In this document: one piece after another, positions 8,786-16,776 of the stretch
Position numbering within the stretch: the stretch's first letter is position 1
Layout: every line of letters begins with the position of its first letter
DNA from: an uncultured Murdochiella sp.
GTDB lineage: Bacteria > Bacillota > Clostridia > Tissierellales > Peptoniphilaceae
Length of the DNA stretch: 27,349 bases
NCBI RefSeq assembly: GCF_902488755.1
Contig: NZ_CABTXF010000016.1
Span: 1-27,349 of the forward strand
Reading direction: 5' to 3'
Translations under genes and position numbers: made by a program
Notes under the pieces: model-generated
Told to the model about the DNA's origin: nothing
Database searches by the model: none
Seen by the model: only the letters and a program-made list of their open reading frames with translations

Positions 8786-9493
8786 TCATCCGGTTATAAT
8801 CGTGCCAATCGGTTCGCCTTTTGCTACCCGAACCATGTTTTCCGGCTCATCGATGCCGAATACAATAATAGGCATTTCATTTTCCATCGCCAGAGACGTA
8901 GCGGTTGAATCCATAACCGCAAGACGTCGCTGTAAAACCTCATCATAGGTCAGACGGTCAAATTTGACGGCATCTGAAAAGCGATTGGGGTCTTTGTCGT
9001 AAACGCCATCCGTTCCTTTTTTGCCGATTAAGATGCAATCTGCATCAATCTCGCAAGCGCGCAGGGCAGCAGTGGTGTCCGTGGAAAAATACGGTAGACC
9101 GGTGCCCGCTCCGAAGATGACAATTCGTCCCTTTTCAATATGACGCATGGCTCGGCGCCGAATATACGGTTCAGCAATTTCCTGCATCTGAATTGCCGTC
9201 TGCACACGCGTCTCGACGCCAATGGCTTCGAGAGCGGCTTGTACACGCAAGGCATTTATCACCGTACCAAGCATTCCCATGTGATCGGATTGCGCGCGTT
9301 CAATGGAACCAGAACTGCGTCCGCGCCAGAAATTTCCGCCGCCAACAACGATGGCAATCTCAAAGCCAAGGTCATGCACGCCTTTTATGGCGGCACAGAT
9401 GCGATCCACCGTAGCATCGTCAAGACCATTGCGTGCGTCTCCGGCAAGAGCTTCCCCGCTTAGCTTTAATACGATCCTCTTGTAATTCAGCAT
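8786..9493 (-). CDS. pyrH: Uridylate kinase
   Basis: Bacterial UMP kinase (amino acid kinase fold) that makes UDP for pyrimidine nucleotide synthesis; 235 residues. Seen: YKRIVLKLSGEALAG at the N terminus, IVVGGGNFWRG, GAGTGLPYFSTDTTAALRA, and KKGTDGVYDKDP. There are two possible starts: a GTG at 9499 and an ATG at 9493. The ribosome-binding site GGAGGTG includes that GTG, so the ATG, 5 bases after GGAGG, is the better start. It has its own promoter after the tsf terminator, which separates it from the rpsB-tsf unit. Confidence 0.96.
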   Translation of the reverse strand: MLNYKRIVLKLSGEALAGDARNGLDDATVDRICAAIKGVHDLGFEIAIVVGGGNFWRGRSSGSIERAQSDHMGMLGTVINALRVQAALEAIGVETRVQTAIQMQEIAEPYIRRRAMRHIEKGRIVIFGAGTGLPYFSTDTTAALRACEIDADCILIGKKGTDGVYDKDPNRFSDAVKFDRLTYDEVLQRRLAVMDSTATSLAMENEMPIIVFGIDEPENMVRVAKGEPIGTIITG

Positions 9494-9514
9494 AGTCACC
9501 TCCGTCTGCTTACA

Positions 9515-9543
9515 ATTTTACATGGGATGAGAACGTTTTTCAA
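9515..9543 (-). promoter_or_regulatory. Sigma-A type promoter for pyrH-frr-uppS-cdsA operon
   Basis: Minus-strand TTGAAA, 17-base spacer, TAAAAT, placed between the tsf terminator and the pyrH ribosome-binding site. The expected transcript start is near 9508, giving a leader of only about 15 bases. The fit to consensus and the position are both strong. Confidence 0.8.
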
Positions 9544-9557
9544 ATCTCTCTGCGCAT

Positions 9558-9590
9558 AAAAAAAGAGCGAAGAGAAAACTCTCTTCGCTC
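9558..9590 (-). terminator. Intrinsic terminator after tsf
   Basis: Perfect 11-bp inverted repeat (9565-9575 with 9580-9590) with a 4-base loop, followed on the minus strand by seven T. It lies 13 bases past the tsf stop and closes the rpsB-tsf unit. Confidence 0.9.
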
Positions 9591-9603
9591 CTCAGTAAAT
9601 GCC

Positions 9604-10272
9604 TTACATACCGGCTTGTTTCGCTACTTCTTCCGCGAAATTGTCCTGTCTCTTCTCTAAGCCTTCGCCGACTTCATAGCGGATGAAACGACGAACCACG
9701 ATGTTTTCGCCGATCTTGCTCACTAATGCTTGGCGAACCTGCTCCACCGTTTTATCGGTCTGGAGAATGTGCTTCATATCCATGAGGCAAATCTCTTCAA
9801 AGAATTTATTCATGCGGCCTTCAACTTTTTTCTCCGCCACAAACTTTTTCTTATCTTCCGGCATATTGGCAGGACTTTCATTCATTGCCTGCTGAACCAG
9901 TATTTCGCGTTCATGCGCCACTTCTTCTTCGGGTACATCTTCGCGACGAACATATTTCGGATTCATCGATGCAACCTGCATACAGACGTATTTCACAAAT
10001 TCCTGGAAATCAGCGTTCTTCGCCGCAAAATCCGTTTCGGTGTTGACTTCTGCCAATACGCCGATACGTCCCTGATGCACATAGGAACCGATCGTGCCTT
10101 CGGCAGCAATGCGATTGCTCTTTTTCAGCGACTTGGCTTCACCTCTCTCACGCAGGATGTCAATCGCCTTTTCTTTATTTCCTTCTGCTTCCTGCAAGGC
10201 TTTTTTGGCTTCCATCATTCCTACGCCGGTTAAGTCGCGTAATTCCTTTACTTGTGCTGCTTTGATTTCCAT
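9604..10272 (-). CDS. tsf: Elongation factor Ts
   Basis: Nucleotide exchange factor for EF-Tu; 222 residues, the short form lacking part of the second core subdomain compared with the E. coli protein of about 283. Seen: the N-terminal UBA-like domain with LRDLTGVGMMEAKKAL, then NRIAAEGTIGSYVH, the EF-Tu contact motif TETDF, and the C-terminal helical module. The ribosome-binding site AAGGGGGAG lies within the 9-base gap to rpsB, so the two are cotranscribed. A strong terminator follows. Confidence 0.97.
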   Translation of the reverse strand: MEIKAAQVKELRDLTGVGMMEAKKALQEAEGNKEKAIDILRERGEAKSLKKSNRIAAEGTIGSYVHQGRIGVLAEVNTETDFAAKNADFQEFVKYVCMQVASMNPKYVRREDVPEEEVAHEREILVQQAMNESPANMPEDKKKFVAEKKVEGRMNKFFEEICLMDMKHILQTDKTVEQVRQALVSKIGENIVVRRFIRYEVGEGLEKRQDNFAEEVAKQAGM

Positions 10273-10281
10273 GACTCCCCC

Positions 10282-11073
10282 TTATTCCTGCTCTTCGGCT
10301 TCTTCAACGGTCTCCGACTCGTTCTCGGTTACTTCCGTTGCTTCTTCTGAAACCGTCGTCTCGTTTTTATCCTGTTCATCTTCCATCTGCTCGCCCTGAC
10401 GACCTTCGATAACCGCTTCCGCCATGACCGAGGTAATCAATTTGACCGAGCGAATCGCATCGTCATTTCCGGGAATGGGATAATCCACCTCGTCCGGGTC
10501 GGCATTGGTATCCAAAATAGCAACGACCGGAATATGCAGTTTCTTTGCTTCATTGATAGCAATGGCTTCCTTCTTGGGATCTACAACATAGAGAAGATCC
10601 GGCAGACCGTTCATGTCTTTAATTCCGCCGAGGAAGCGATCTAAGCGCTCCGCTTCATGCTGCAGCTGCGCAACTTCCTTTTTCAGCAGCAAATCAAAGG
10701 TGCCGTCTTCTGCCATGCTGTTCAATTTCTCTAAGCGCTCAATGCTCTTCTTAATGGTCTGGTAATTGGTAAGCATACCACCCAGCCAGCGCTGATTTAC
10801 GTAATACATGTTGGCGCGTTTCGCCTGTTCTTCGACGGTGTCCTGCGCCTGTTTTTTCGTACCGACAAAAAGAATCTTTCCACCGTCGGCGGCAACTTCA
10901 CGTACTTTATCGTAGGCTTCTTCAATAAGCCCTACCGTTTTGGATAAATCGATAATATGAATTCCATTGCGTTCCGTAAAAATATACGGCTTCATTTTCG
11001 GGTTCCAACGGCGTGTCTGATGACCGAAATGAACCCCTGCTTCCAACAAGCTTTTCATGGTTACTACTGACAT
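10282..11073 (-). CDS. rpsB: 30S ribosomal protein S2 with acidic C-terminal tail
   Basis: Small-subunit protein uS2, 263 residues. Seen: MKSLLEAGVHFGHQTRRWNPKM, the IHIIDLSKT block, NQRWLGGMLTN, and PDLLYVVDPKKE with DTNADPD. After the conserved core the last 40 or so residues are rich in Glu, Thr and Ser (from about GRQGEQMEDEQDK to the end), an extension beyond the typical core. The chosen ATG has AGGAGGA upstream; the longer frame (MCQEIGRT...) covers the leader and is rejected. A strong promoter and a leader of about 96 bases precede it. Confidence 0.97.
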   Translation of the reverse strand: MSVVTMKSLLEAGVHFGHQTRRWNPKMKPYIFTERNGIHIIDLSKTVGLIEEAYDKVREVAADGGKILFVGTKKQAQDTVEEQAKRANMYYVNQRWLGGMLTNYQTIKKSIERLEKLNSMAEDGTFDLLLKKEVAQLQHEAERLDRFLGGIKDMNGLPDLLYVVDPKKEAIAINEAKKLHIPVVAILDTNADPDEVDYPIPGNDDAIRSVKLITSVMAEAVIEGRQGEQMEDEQDKNETTVSEEATEVTENESETVEEAEEQE

Positions 11074-11169
11074 ACATTCCTCCTGTGTTTTTCCTCCGCC
11101 GATCTCAAATCCTGTGCGACCAATTTCTTGGCACACCGCACACAGATATTCCCTCGGCGTGTGACATTC
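11074..11169 (-). promoter_or_regulatory. Possible structured 5' leader of rpsB mRNA
   Basis: About 96 transcribed bases lie between the predicted start site and the rpsB ATG. A hairpin can form from CTGTGTG (plus-strand 11139-11145) with CGCACAG (plus-strand 11112-11118). The same CTGTGT (11140-11145) can instead pair with ACACAG (11083-11088), directly next to the GGAGG ribosome-binding site. These pairings are mutually exclusive, which would suit translational autoregulation by S2. Found by eye; no folding or alignment was done. Confidence 0.4.
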
Positions 11170-11175
11170 CGATCA

Positions 11176-11204
11176 AGTATACAATATTGCCGTCTTCTTC
11201 GCAA
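11176..11204 (-). promoter_or_regulatory. Sigma-A type promoter for rpsB-tsf
   Basis: Minus-strand TTGCGA, 17-base spacer, TATACT, located between topA and rpsB. The predicted start is near 11169. Spacing is optimal and the -10 box differs from consensus at one position. Confidence 0.8.
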
Positions 11205-11216
11205 CGCTAAAGGCGT

Positions 11217-11235
11217 AAAAAGGTGCGTTTTCACC
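11217..11235 (-). terminator. Weak candidate terminator after topA
   Basis: GGTG and CACC (4 bp, 6-base loop) are followed by five T on the minus strand, immediately after the topA stop. The stem is short, so termination would be inefficient at best. Confidence 0.3.
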
Positions 11236-11236
11236 G

Positions 11237-13294
11237 TTATGCATGGTTGGGGCATTTTTCATTGTGACAATAAATGCGATCCTCATGACGATTCTTACGA
11301 TGTAAAAGAAGATCACCGCAGATCGGGCACTTTTCCCCTGTCGGCGGATCCCAGGTGGCATAGTCGCACGATGGATATTGATTACAACTGTAAAAAACTT
11401 TCCCCCGTTTCGATATTTTCTCGACCAATTCCCCTTTTCCGCATTGCGGACAGGAAACGCCGGTGGTTTTCACAATACTCTTGGTAAACGTGCAGCTTGG
11501 AAAATTGGAACAGCCAATAAAATCCCCGTTTCTGCCATGTTTTATGATCAGCTTGCCGCCACACTCCGGACAAATCTCGCCCGTCTCTTCCACCGGCAAT
11601 TTGTACCCGGTGTCATCTTCTTTTGCCTTTCGGAGATCTTTGGAAAAAACGGCATAGAACTCACCCATCAACGCGCGCCAGTCCACGTCTCCACCTGCTA
11701 TGGCATCCAATCGTTCCTCCATCGTAGAGGTAAAGCCCTCGTTTATAATCTCGTTAAAATTCGCTTCGAGAAAAGCGTTGACTTTCTCTCCCAACGGTGT
11801 CGGTTGAAATTGTTTCTTTTCCATTTCTACATAGCCACGTGAAAGAATGGATTTAATGATGGCGGAATAGGTGCTTGGCCGACCGATGCCGTTCTTTTCA
11901 AGGGTTTGTACCAAGGAAGCCTCGGTATAGCGCGCCGGTGGCTGCGTAAAATGCTGTTGTTTTTCAATGCGCTTCGCCTCTACTTCCGCTCCTTCACACA
12001 GTTGCGGAAGCTGCACCTCTTTTGTGTTCACCGGCCAGACGGCCTGAAACCCTTCAAATTGCGGCTCGATTCCATTTACGCGAAAGAGATATTCTCCGGA
12101 AGAAAGATCTACCGTTGTCGACAAAAAAACAGCCGAAGCCATTTGAGAGGCAACCGCGCGGCGCCAAATGAGGTCATAGAGGCGAAATTGATCATTTGTA
12201 AGATCATCGTGTATGACTTGAGGAGCAAGCGTAACAGAAGCGGGACGAACCGCTTCATGCGCATCCTGTGCTTTGCGGTTCCCCCCATAAAGGATGCCCT
12301 TAGTTGCATATTTTTCACCGTAATTTTTGGTGACATACTCTTTTGTCTGTTCCACAAAACTATCTGCCAGTCTGGTCGAATCGGTACGCATATACGTTAT
12401 TAAGCCGACTTGTCCCATACCATGAAGGGAAATGCCTTCATAGAGCTGCTGGGCAATCATCATGGTCTTCGAGGTCGAAAAACCGAGACGGCGATTCGCT
12501 TCTTGTTGCAGCGTGGAGGTTGTAAAAGGTGCGTAGGGCTTTTTGTTCCGCTTGCGCTTACTAACTTTGGTAACGACAAAAGGCGAAGATAAAGAGGAAA
12601 TAAGCGCATCTGTAGACGCTTCATCTGCAAGCGAAATCTTATGGATTTTTCCGCCTTGCTTTTTCCCAACCAACTCCGAGGAAAAGGCAATGCGTTCCTC
12701 ACGATGATGCGCATGAACGCTCCAGTACTCTTTAGGAACAAAGGCTCGAATTTCTCGCTCGCGGTCGACAATGAGCTTTAACGCAACAGATTGCACACGC
12801 CCTGCAGACAGCCCACCCTGTACTTTTTTCCAAAGTATGGGGGAAATCTGATACCCTACAATACGATCCATAATACGGCGCGCCTGCTGCGAATTTACTA
12901 AATCCATATCAATCGTACGTGGATGTGCCATGCCCTCTTTTACACCTTGCGGCGTAATTTCATGGAAACTCACGCGATTGGCATTTTCCGGATCTAAATC
13001 CAACAGCTGTGCCAAATGCCAAGAAATCGCTTCTCCTTCACGATCGGGGTCCGTCGCCAAATAGATATTGTCCGCCTTTTTGCTTTCTCGTTTTAATTCA
13101 TTAATCGTGGAAGCCTTTCCGCGCACATTAATATATTTGGGTTCAAATTGATTCTCGATATCTACGCCAAACTGACTTTTCGGTAAATCGCGAAGATGGC
13201 CTTTGGAAGCCAGCACTTTATAATTTTTGCCGAGTATTTTGGAAATCGTCTTGGTTTTCGTCGGCGACTCGACAATGATTAGATTCTTGGTCAT
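11237..13294 (-). CDS. topA: DNA topoisomerase I (type IA)
   Basis: Relaxes negative supercoils by single-strand passage; 685 residues. Seen: a TOPRIM domain starting LIIVESPTKTKTI with the metal motif ATDPDREGEA (80-89), the SAGRVQSVAL block, and the catalytic tyrosine in GLITYMRTDS (Tyr about 301). The C terminus carries three Cys4 zinc ribbons: CPEC...CSNFPSC, CPQC...CNQYPSC and CPIC...CHNEKC (about 570-685). The usual SPAKAKTI is SPTKTKTI here. It starts 14 bases after dprA with AGGAAGGG upstream. The dprA-topA pairing is typical of Bacillota. Confidence 0.97.
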   Translation of the reverse strand: MTKNLIIVESPTKTKTISKILGKNYKVLASKGHLRDLPKSQFGVDIENQFEPKYINVRGKASTINELKRESKKADNIYLATDPDREGEAISWHLAQLLDLDPENANRVSFHEITPQGVKEGMAHPRTIDMDLVNSQQARRIMDRIVGYQISPILWKKVQGGLSAGRVQSVALKLIVDREREIRAFVPKEYWSVHAHHREERIAFSSELVGKKQGGKIHKISLADEASTDALISSLSSPFVVTKVSKRKRNKKPYAPFTTSTLQQEANRRLGFSTSKTMMIAQQLYEGISLHGMGQVGLITYMRTDSTRLADSFVEQTKEYVTKNYGEKYATKGILYGGNRKAQDAHEAVRPASVTLAPQVIHDDLTNDQFRLYDLIWRRAVASQMASAVFLSTTVDLSSGEYLFRVNGIEPQFEGFQAVWPVNTKEVQLPQLCEGAEVEAKRIEKQQHFTQPPARYTEASLVQTLEKNGIGRPSTYSAIIKSILSRGYVEMEKKQFQPTPLGEKVNAFLEANFNEIINEGFTSTMEERLDAIAGGDVDWRALMGEFYAVFSKDLRKAKEDDTGYKLPVEETGEICPECGGKLIIKHGRNGDFIGCSNFPSCTFTKSIVKTTGVSCPQCGKGELVEKISKRGKVFYSCNQYPSCDYATWDPPTGEKCPICGDLLLHRKNRHEDRIYCHNEKCPNHA

Positions 13295-13308
13295 GTCAAC
13301 CCTTCCTG

Positions 13309-14397
13309 CTATTGTGTTGCAAATTTCCCGTCGCTACGGCGACAGATTTTTCCTTTCATCTCCAATGCTGTTAAGCACATCCAGAGATCCGATACCGTAA
13401 GCGGAACCATACGCGAAAGCTCATCCGCTCCGCACGGTGCCAGTCGAAGCCTATCATATATAGCGCCTTCCATCGCTGTCAATGCCTCTTTGACCTTTTT
13501 CGCTTCGCTCAAGGGTTTTGGCTTCCAGTCATAAGCACTTATAATATCGTCGATGCCGGTCACCAGCGTTGCGCCGCGACGAATCTGTTCATTTGTTCCT
13601 TCGCTCAGCTTTTGCTGAATATTTCCCGGTACACAAAATACGTTTTTTCCCTGCTCCGAAGCGCAATTGACGGTAATCATCGTTCCGGATCGACGATTGG
13701 CTTCGATAACAAGAACACCGTCAGAAAGACCGGAGATCAGGCGATTTCGCTGCACAAAATGATAGGGAAGCGCACCTTCTCCGGGAGGATACTCAGAAAG
13801 TAGGCAGCCATTTTGAATGATTTTCTCCGCGAGACTTCGGTGCGAAGCCGGATAAACCGTATCAATGCCATTTCCCAAAACCGCTACCGTCGGAAACGAA
13901 GCCTGTAAAGCGGCGCGATGAGCAAGACTGTCAATCCCGTATGCCAAGCCGGAAATAACCACGATGCCGTTTCTTGCCAATCCGCCGGCAAAAAGGTTGG
14001 TGCAGGTAATCCCGTATGCACTCGGCTTTCGACTGCCGATTATAGCCAGACTAAATCCGGTTAACACCGAACAATCGCCTCGTCCGAAAAGCACATACGG
14101 AACCGGTTCTACATCACGGAGTTTATCAGGATAGGCATCATCAAAAAGCGTCAGTGCCCAAAAGCCCTTCGATTCTAATTCATGCCAGCGTTTCATCTGA
14201 ACCGTCTCTTCGGGATGCGTGAGAATAATGTCCTTTCGATACGTCTTCCCGCTTTTTCGTTCCAAGAATTCCGCGCCAGAAAGAAAAGCGCTGATTTGTG
14301 AAGAAGATAGTCCGCATAACGCCATATATAACAACTGCGTACGTGTGATGGAAATAGCGCGCTTTTTCATCGCTTCCATCGCCGCTACACCGTCCAT
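13309..14397 (-). CDS. dprA: DNA processing protein DprA/Smf
   Basis: Binds incoming single-stranded DNA and loads RecA during natural transformation, and is also widespread in bacteria not known to be competent; 362 residues. Seen: N-terminal helical region, a Rossmann-like core with AIIGSRKPSAYG, SGLAYGIDSLAH, LGNGIDTVYPASH, NRLISGLSDGVLVIEA, RSGTMITV and the FCVPGN block, then a C-terminal winged-helix-like segment (about 300-362). The start at 14397 has GGAGGGGG upstream and overlaps the end of yraN by 13 bases. No other competence gene is in the window. Confidence 0.95.
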   Translation of the reverse strand: MDGVAAMEAMKKRAISITRTQLLYMALCGLSSSQISAFLSGAEFLERKSGKTYRKDIILTHPEETVQMKRWHELESKGFWALTLFDDAYPDKLRDVEPVPYVLFGRGDCSVLTGFSLAIIGSRKPSAYGITCTNLFAGGLARNGIVVISGLAYGIDSLAHRAALQASFPTVAVLGNGIDTVYPASHRSLAEKIIQNGCLLSEYPPGEGALPYHFVQRNRLISGLSDGVLVIEANRRSGTMITVNCASEQGKNVFCVPGNIQQKLSEGTNEQIRRGATLVTGIDDIISAYDWKPKPLSEAKKVKEALTAMEGAIYDRLRLAPCGADELSRMVPLTVSDLWMCLTALEMKGKICRRSDGKFATQ

Positions 14398-14873
14398 GGT
14401 TCCCCCTCCAAGGTAAAGGCATTATGCAGAAGATGAATCTTTCCCCGGTCTAAGTAGACTTCGGCGATATCAAAAAGATAATATGCGTATGGTAAATACG
14501 AATGACAAAATAAATAGTATAACGCCGTCCGGCGAAGACGATGCCTTTTTCGAGCGCAAACCGCTTCCTGAGGAGCCGCATAGCGAACGTCGCTTCTCGC
14601 TTTGACTTCAATAAAATGAAGCGTACCGTCTTTTGCGGCAATCAGGTCAATTTCACCTTGGCGACTGCGAAAGTTGCGTTGCAAAATGGTGTAACCCAGT
14701 GCGACATAGAGACGCGCGACTGCTTCTTCCGCTTCTCTGCCGAGACAATACGCAGAAGAGGGATCTGTATCTCTACCGGTTTTCGTATAACAATCAGAAG
14801 TTGTCCTTTTCGTCCGAGTTGAATGCTGAGGTGACATGGGACAACGATAAATGCGCCTCGTTGTTTTTTTCAT
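14385..14873 (-). CDS. yraN: YraN family (UPF0102) endonuclease-like protein
   Basis: Small protein of the restriction-endonuclease-like fold; the cellular role is unknown. The family core is clear: LGREAEEAVARLYVALGYTILQRNFRSR, then QGEIDLIAA and LHFIEVKAR, carrying the presumed metal ligands Asp and Glu. The family is usually 115-125 residues. With the start chosen (ATG at 14873 with AAAGGA five bases upstream) it is 162, adding about 45 basic residues. Other in-frame ATGs lie at 14888 (GGAG upstream) and 14837 (no clear site). All of these overlap the rnhB 3' end by 44-95 bases, so the exact N terminus is uncertain. The position between rnhB and dprA is the usual one. Confidence 0.88.
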   Translation of the reverse strand: MKKTTRRIYRCPMSPQHSTRTKRTTSDCYTKTGRDTDPSSAYCLGREAEEAVARLYVALGYTILQRNFRSRQGEIDLIAAKDGTLHFIEVKARSDVRYAAPQEAVCARKRHRLRRTALYYLFCHSYLPYAYYLFDIAEVYLDRGKIHLLHNAFTLEGEPWTV

Positions 14874-15501
14874 ACCGATCCTTTCCATGTAGAAAGCTCC
14901 GGCGATGAATGGGCAAAACACCAAAACGGCGTATGGCGGCATAATGCGCCTTCGTTCCATATCCCTTATGCGCAGCAAAGCCGTACTCGGGATATTGGGC
15001 ATCGTAGGCACACATCATGCGGTCCCGCATCACTTTGGCAATAATGGAAGCACAGCTGATGGCATAGATACGGTCATCGCCATGCACAATGCTGATCTGT
15101 TCCACGTCGGTATCGATATGCTCCGCATCGACGAGAACCAAATCCGGCACGACGCATTGTCCCTCTTTCGACTTTAGGGATAATAGTGCCTCACGCATCG
15201 CCTGCAAGGTGGCTTGACGAATGTTGATTTCATCAATCACTCGTTCATCACTTTGTCCGATTCCCCAAGCAATGCAGTGTTCTAAAATAACATCAAAAAG
15301 CTGTTCTCTCTTTTTTTCGGACAGCTTTTTGGAATCACGAACACCATCGATTTTTTCCCCGTGCGGCATGATTATAGCACAGGCAACCACGGGTCCCGCC
15401 AGCGGTCCCCGTCCCACTTCATCGATTCCGCATACCAAGTTCGTTTCACCGATTCGCACTTGAAGCGCCGCTAATTCCTCTTCTGTCCACGTGTCTCTCA
15501 T
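14794..15501 (-). CDS. rnhB: Ribonuclease HII
   Basis: Removes RNA from RNA/DNA hybrids and single ribonucleotides from DNA; 235 residues. Seen: GIDEVGRGPLAGPVV with the first catalytic Asp and Glu, DSKKLSEKKR, LVLVDAEHI with the third acidic residue, and CASIIAKVMRDRMM with the fourth. The HKGYGTKAH motif and HRRSF mark the usual end of the core. About 25 further residues follow, and their DNA doubles as the start of yraN. GAGG precedes the ATG; the gap to rbgA is only 3 bases. Confidence 0.96.
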   Translation of the reverse strand: MRDTWTEEELAALQVRIGETNLVCGIDEVGRGPLAGPVVACAIIMPHGEKIDGVRDSKKLSEKKREQLFDVILEHCIAWGIGQSDERVIDEINIRQATLQAMREALLSLKSKEGQCVVPDLVLVDAEHIDTDVEQISIVHGDDRIYAISCASIIAKVMRDRMMCAYDAQYPEYGFAAHKGYGTKAHYAAIRRFGVLPIHRRSFLHGKDRYEKNNEAHLSLSHVTSAFNSDEKDNF

Positions 15502-15504
15502 TCG

Positions 15505-16374
15505 TCAATCCTCATTCTTTTCCGTAAGTAATGCTTTTTCCAATGTAAGACGACCAAAACGAAGCTTACGAAAATCATCCAAAAGAATAGCGGCCGTTCG
15601 TGTATAATCCGTTTCTCCCCCGCGCAAAAGAGAACCCGTATAGCGTGCAATCGCCTCCATGATCACAAGCGTCTCTCCGGAACAATCGGCTTGCGACAAA
15701 GAATAGCGAGAAGCTACTGCTTCCGGGGCTTGTTCTTGCAATAAAGTAAGAAGCGCATAGCCGATATCCTGCAAAGGAAGAATATCGTCCCGAATCGCTC
15801 CCGTGAAAGCGAGATAAAGCGCCTGTCGTTCCATGAGCTTTTTGGGCAAAATGCCCGGAGTATCCAATAGCAGTAGGTCCGCATCGGTCTTTATCCATTG
15901 CTGACTTTTTGTAAAACCGGGACGATCTCCCACCGCTGCTGAACGCCTTCCGCTCATGGCATTGATAAATGTCGATTTTCCGGAATTGGGAATCCCATAA
16001 ACCATCATTCGAATTTCACGATTAATGCGCGATTGTTCTCTTCGTTTGTTTTGTTCTTCGGAAAGCAAATCGGCTGCGTAGGAATATAGCTCTTTTGCAG
16101 GGCGTTCATGCAAGGTATTGACGGCAATAGCGGTCTGCCCTTTTTGTCGAAGGACGCGGATCCATTTTTCCGTCTCTACGGGATCTGCCATATCTTTTTT
16201 ATTCAGAATGACGATCCGTTTCTTTTTTGCTGTAAGCCGCCGCAGTTCCTCATTTGTGCTGGATAACGGAATGCGCGCATCACGGATTTCGCAGCATAGA
16301 TCCACCAGAGAAAGCCTCCTCTGTATTTCATCAGTGGCTTTTTTCATGTGACCGGGAAACCAGTTTATGCTCAT
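15505..16374 (-). CDS. rbgA: Ribosome biogenesis GTPase RbgA/YlqF
   Basis: Circularly permuted GTPase needed for late 50S subunit assembly in Gram-positive bacteria; 289 residues. Seen: WFPGHMKKA at the N terminus, then GTPase motifs in permuted order: G4 NKKD (58-61), G1 GIPNSGKST, G2-like PGFT, and G3 DTPG. The C-terminal RNA-binding-like region follows. The start has GGAGGTG just upstream. That site directly follows the T-run of the rplS terminator, leaving no room for a separate promoter. It is the first gene of an rbgA-rnhB-yraN-dprA-topA run. Confidence 0.95.
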   Translation of the reverse strand: MSINWFPGHMKKATDEIQRRLSLVDLCCEIRDARIPLSSTNEELRRLTAKKKRIVILNKKDMADPVETEKWIRVLRQKGQTAIAVNTLHERPAKELYSYAADLLSEEQNKRREQSRINREIRMMVYGIPNSGKSTFINAMSGRRSAAVGDRPGFTKSQQWIKTDADLLLLDTPGILPKKLMERQALYLAFTGAIRDDILPLQDIGYALLTLLQEQAPEAVASRYSLSQADCSGETLVIMEAIARYTGSLLRGGETDYTRTAAILLDDFRKLRFGRLTLEKALLTEKNED

Positions 16375-16383
16375 AACACCTCC

Positions 16384-16418
16384 AAAAAAAGCTCGCCGAG
16401 TCGTAACGACCGGCGAGC
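16384..16418 (-). terminator. Intrinsic terminator after rplS, abutting the rbgA ribosome-binding site
   Basis: GCTCGCCG (16391-16398) pairs with CGGCGAGC (16411-16418), with an inner GTCG/CGAC extension and a one-base bulge. Seven T follow on the minus strand. The next bases are the rbgA GGAGGTG and ATG. Structure and T-run are strong. Confidence 0.88.
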
Positions 16419-16428
16419 CTGATAACGA

Positions 16429-16776
16429 TTAATAGTTGGTCTTTTCTTTGACCTTCGCCGCTTTACCTACGCGGCTGCGCAGGTAGTTGAGTTTTGCGCG
16501 ACGAACCTTACCTTTGCGGGTAACTTCAATTTTCTCTACGCGCGGAGAATGTACTAAGAACACACGCTCTACGCCAACACCGTAGCTCAAACGACGAACC
16601 GTAAAGGTTTCGTTCGTGCTTCCGCCTTCACGCTGAATTACGGTACCTTCAAAAACCTGAATACGCTCGCGGCTGCCTTCTTTAATGCGATAATGTACGC
16701 GCACCGTATCACCGACACGAAATGCCGGCAAATCCGTTTTCGCCTGTGCCTGTTCCAGTTGTTTAATGTAATCCAT
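16429..16776 (-). CDS. rplS: 50S ribosomal protein L19
   Basis: Large-subunit protein bL19 at the subunit interface; 115 residues, normal length. Seen: FRVGDTVRVHYRIKEGSRERIQVFEG, then TVRRLSYGVGVERVF, HSPRVEKIEV and RRAKLNYLR. The start has AAGGAGGA upstream and overlaps the trmD 3' end by 14 bases; a longer frame inside trmD is rejected. A strong terminator follows and closes the ylxM-rplS unit. Confidence 0.97.
   Translation of the reverse strand: MDYIKQLEQAQAKTDLPAFRVGDTVRVHYRIKEGSRERIQVFEGTVIQREGGSTNETFTVRRLSYGVGVERVFLVHSPRVEKIEVTRKGKVRRAKLNYLRSRVGKAAKVKEKTNY

Noticed and set aside
11074..11136. Longer rpsB start
   Set aside because: It would translate the leader and ribosome-binding site. 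MSVVTMKSLLEAGVHFGH is the normal S2 N terminus.
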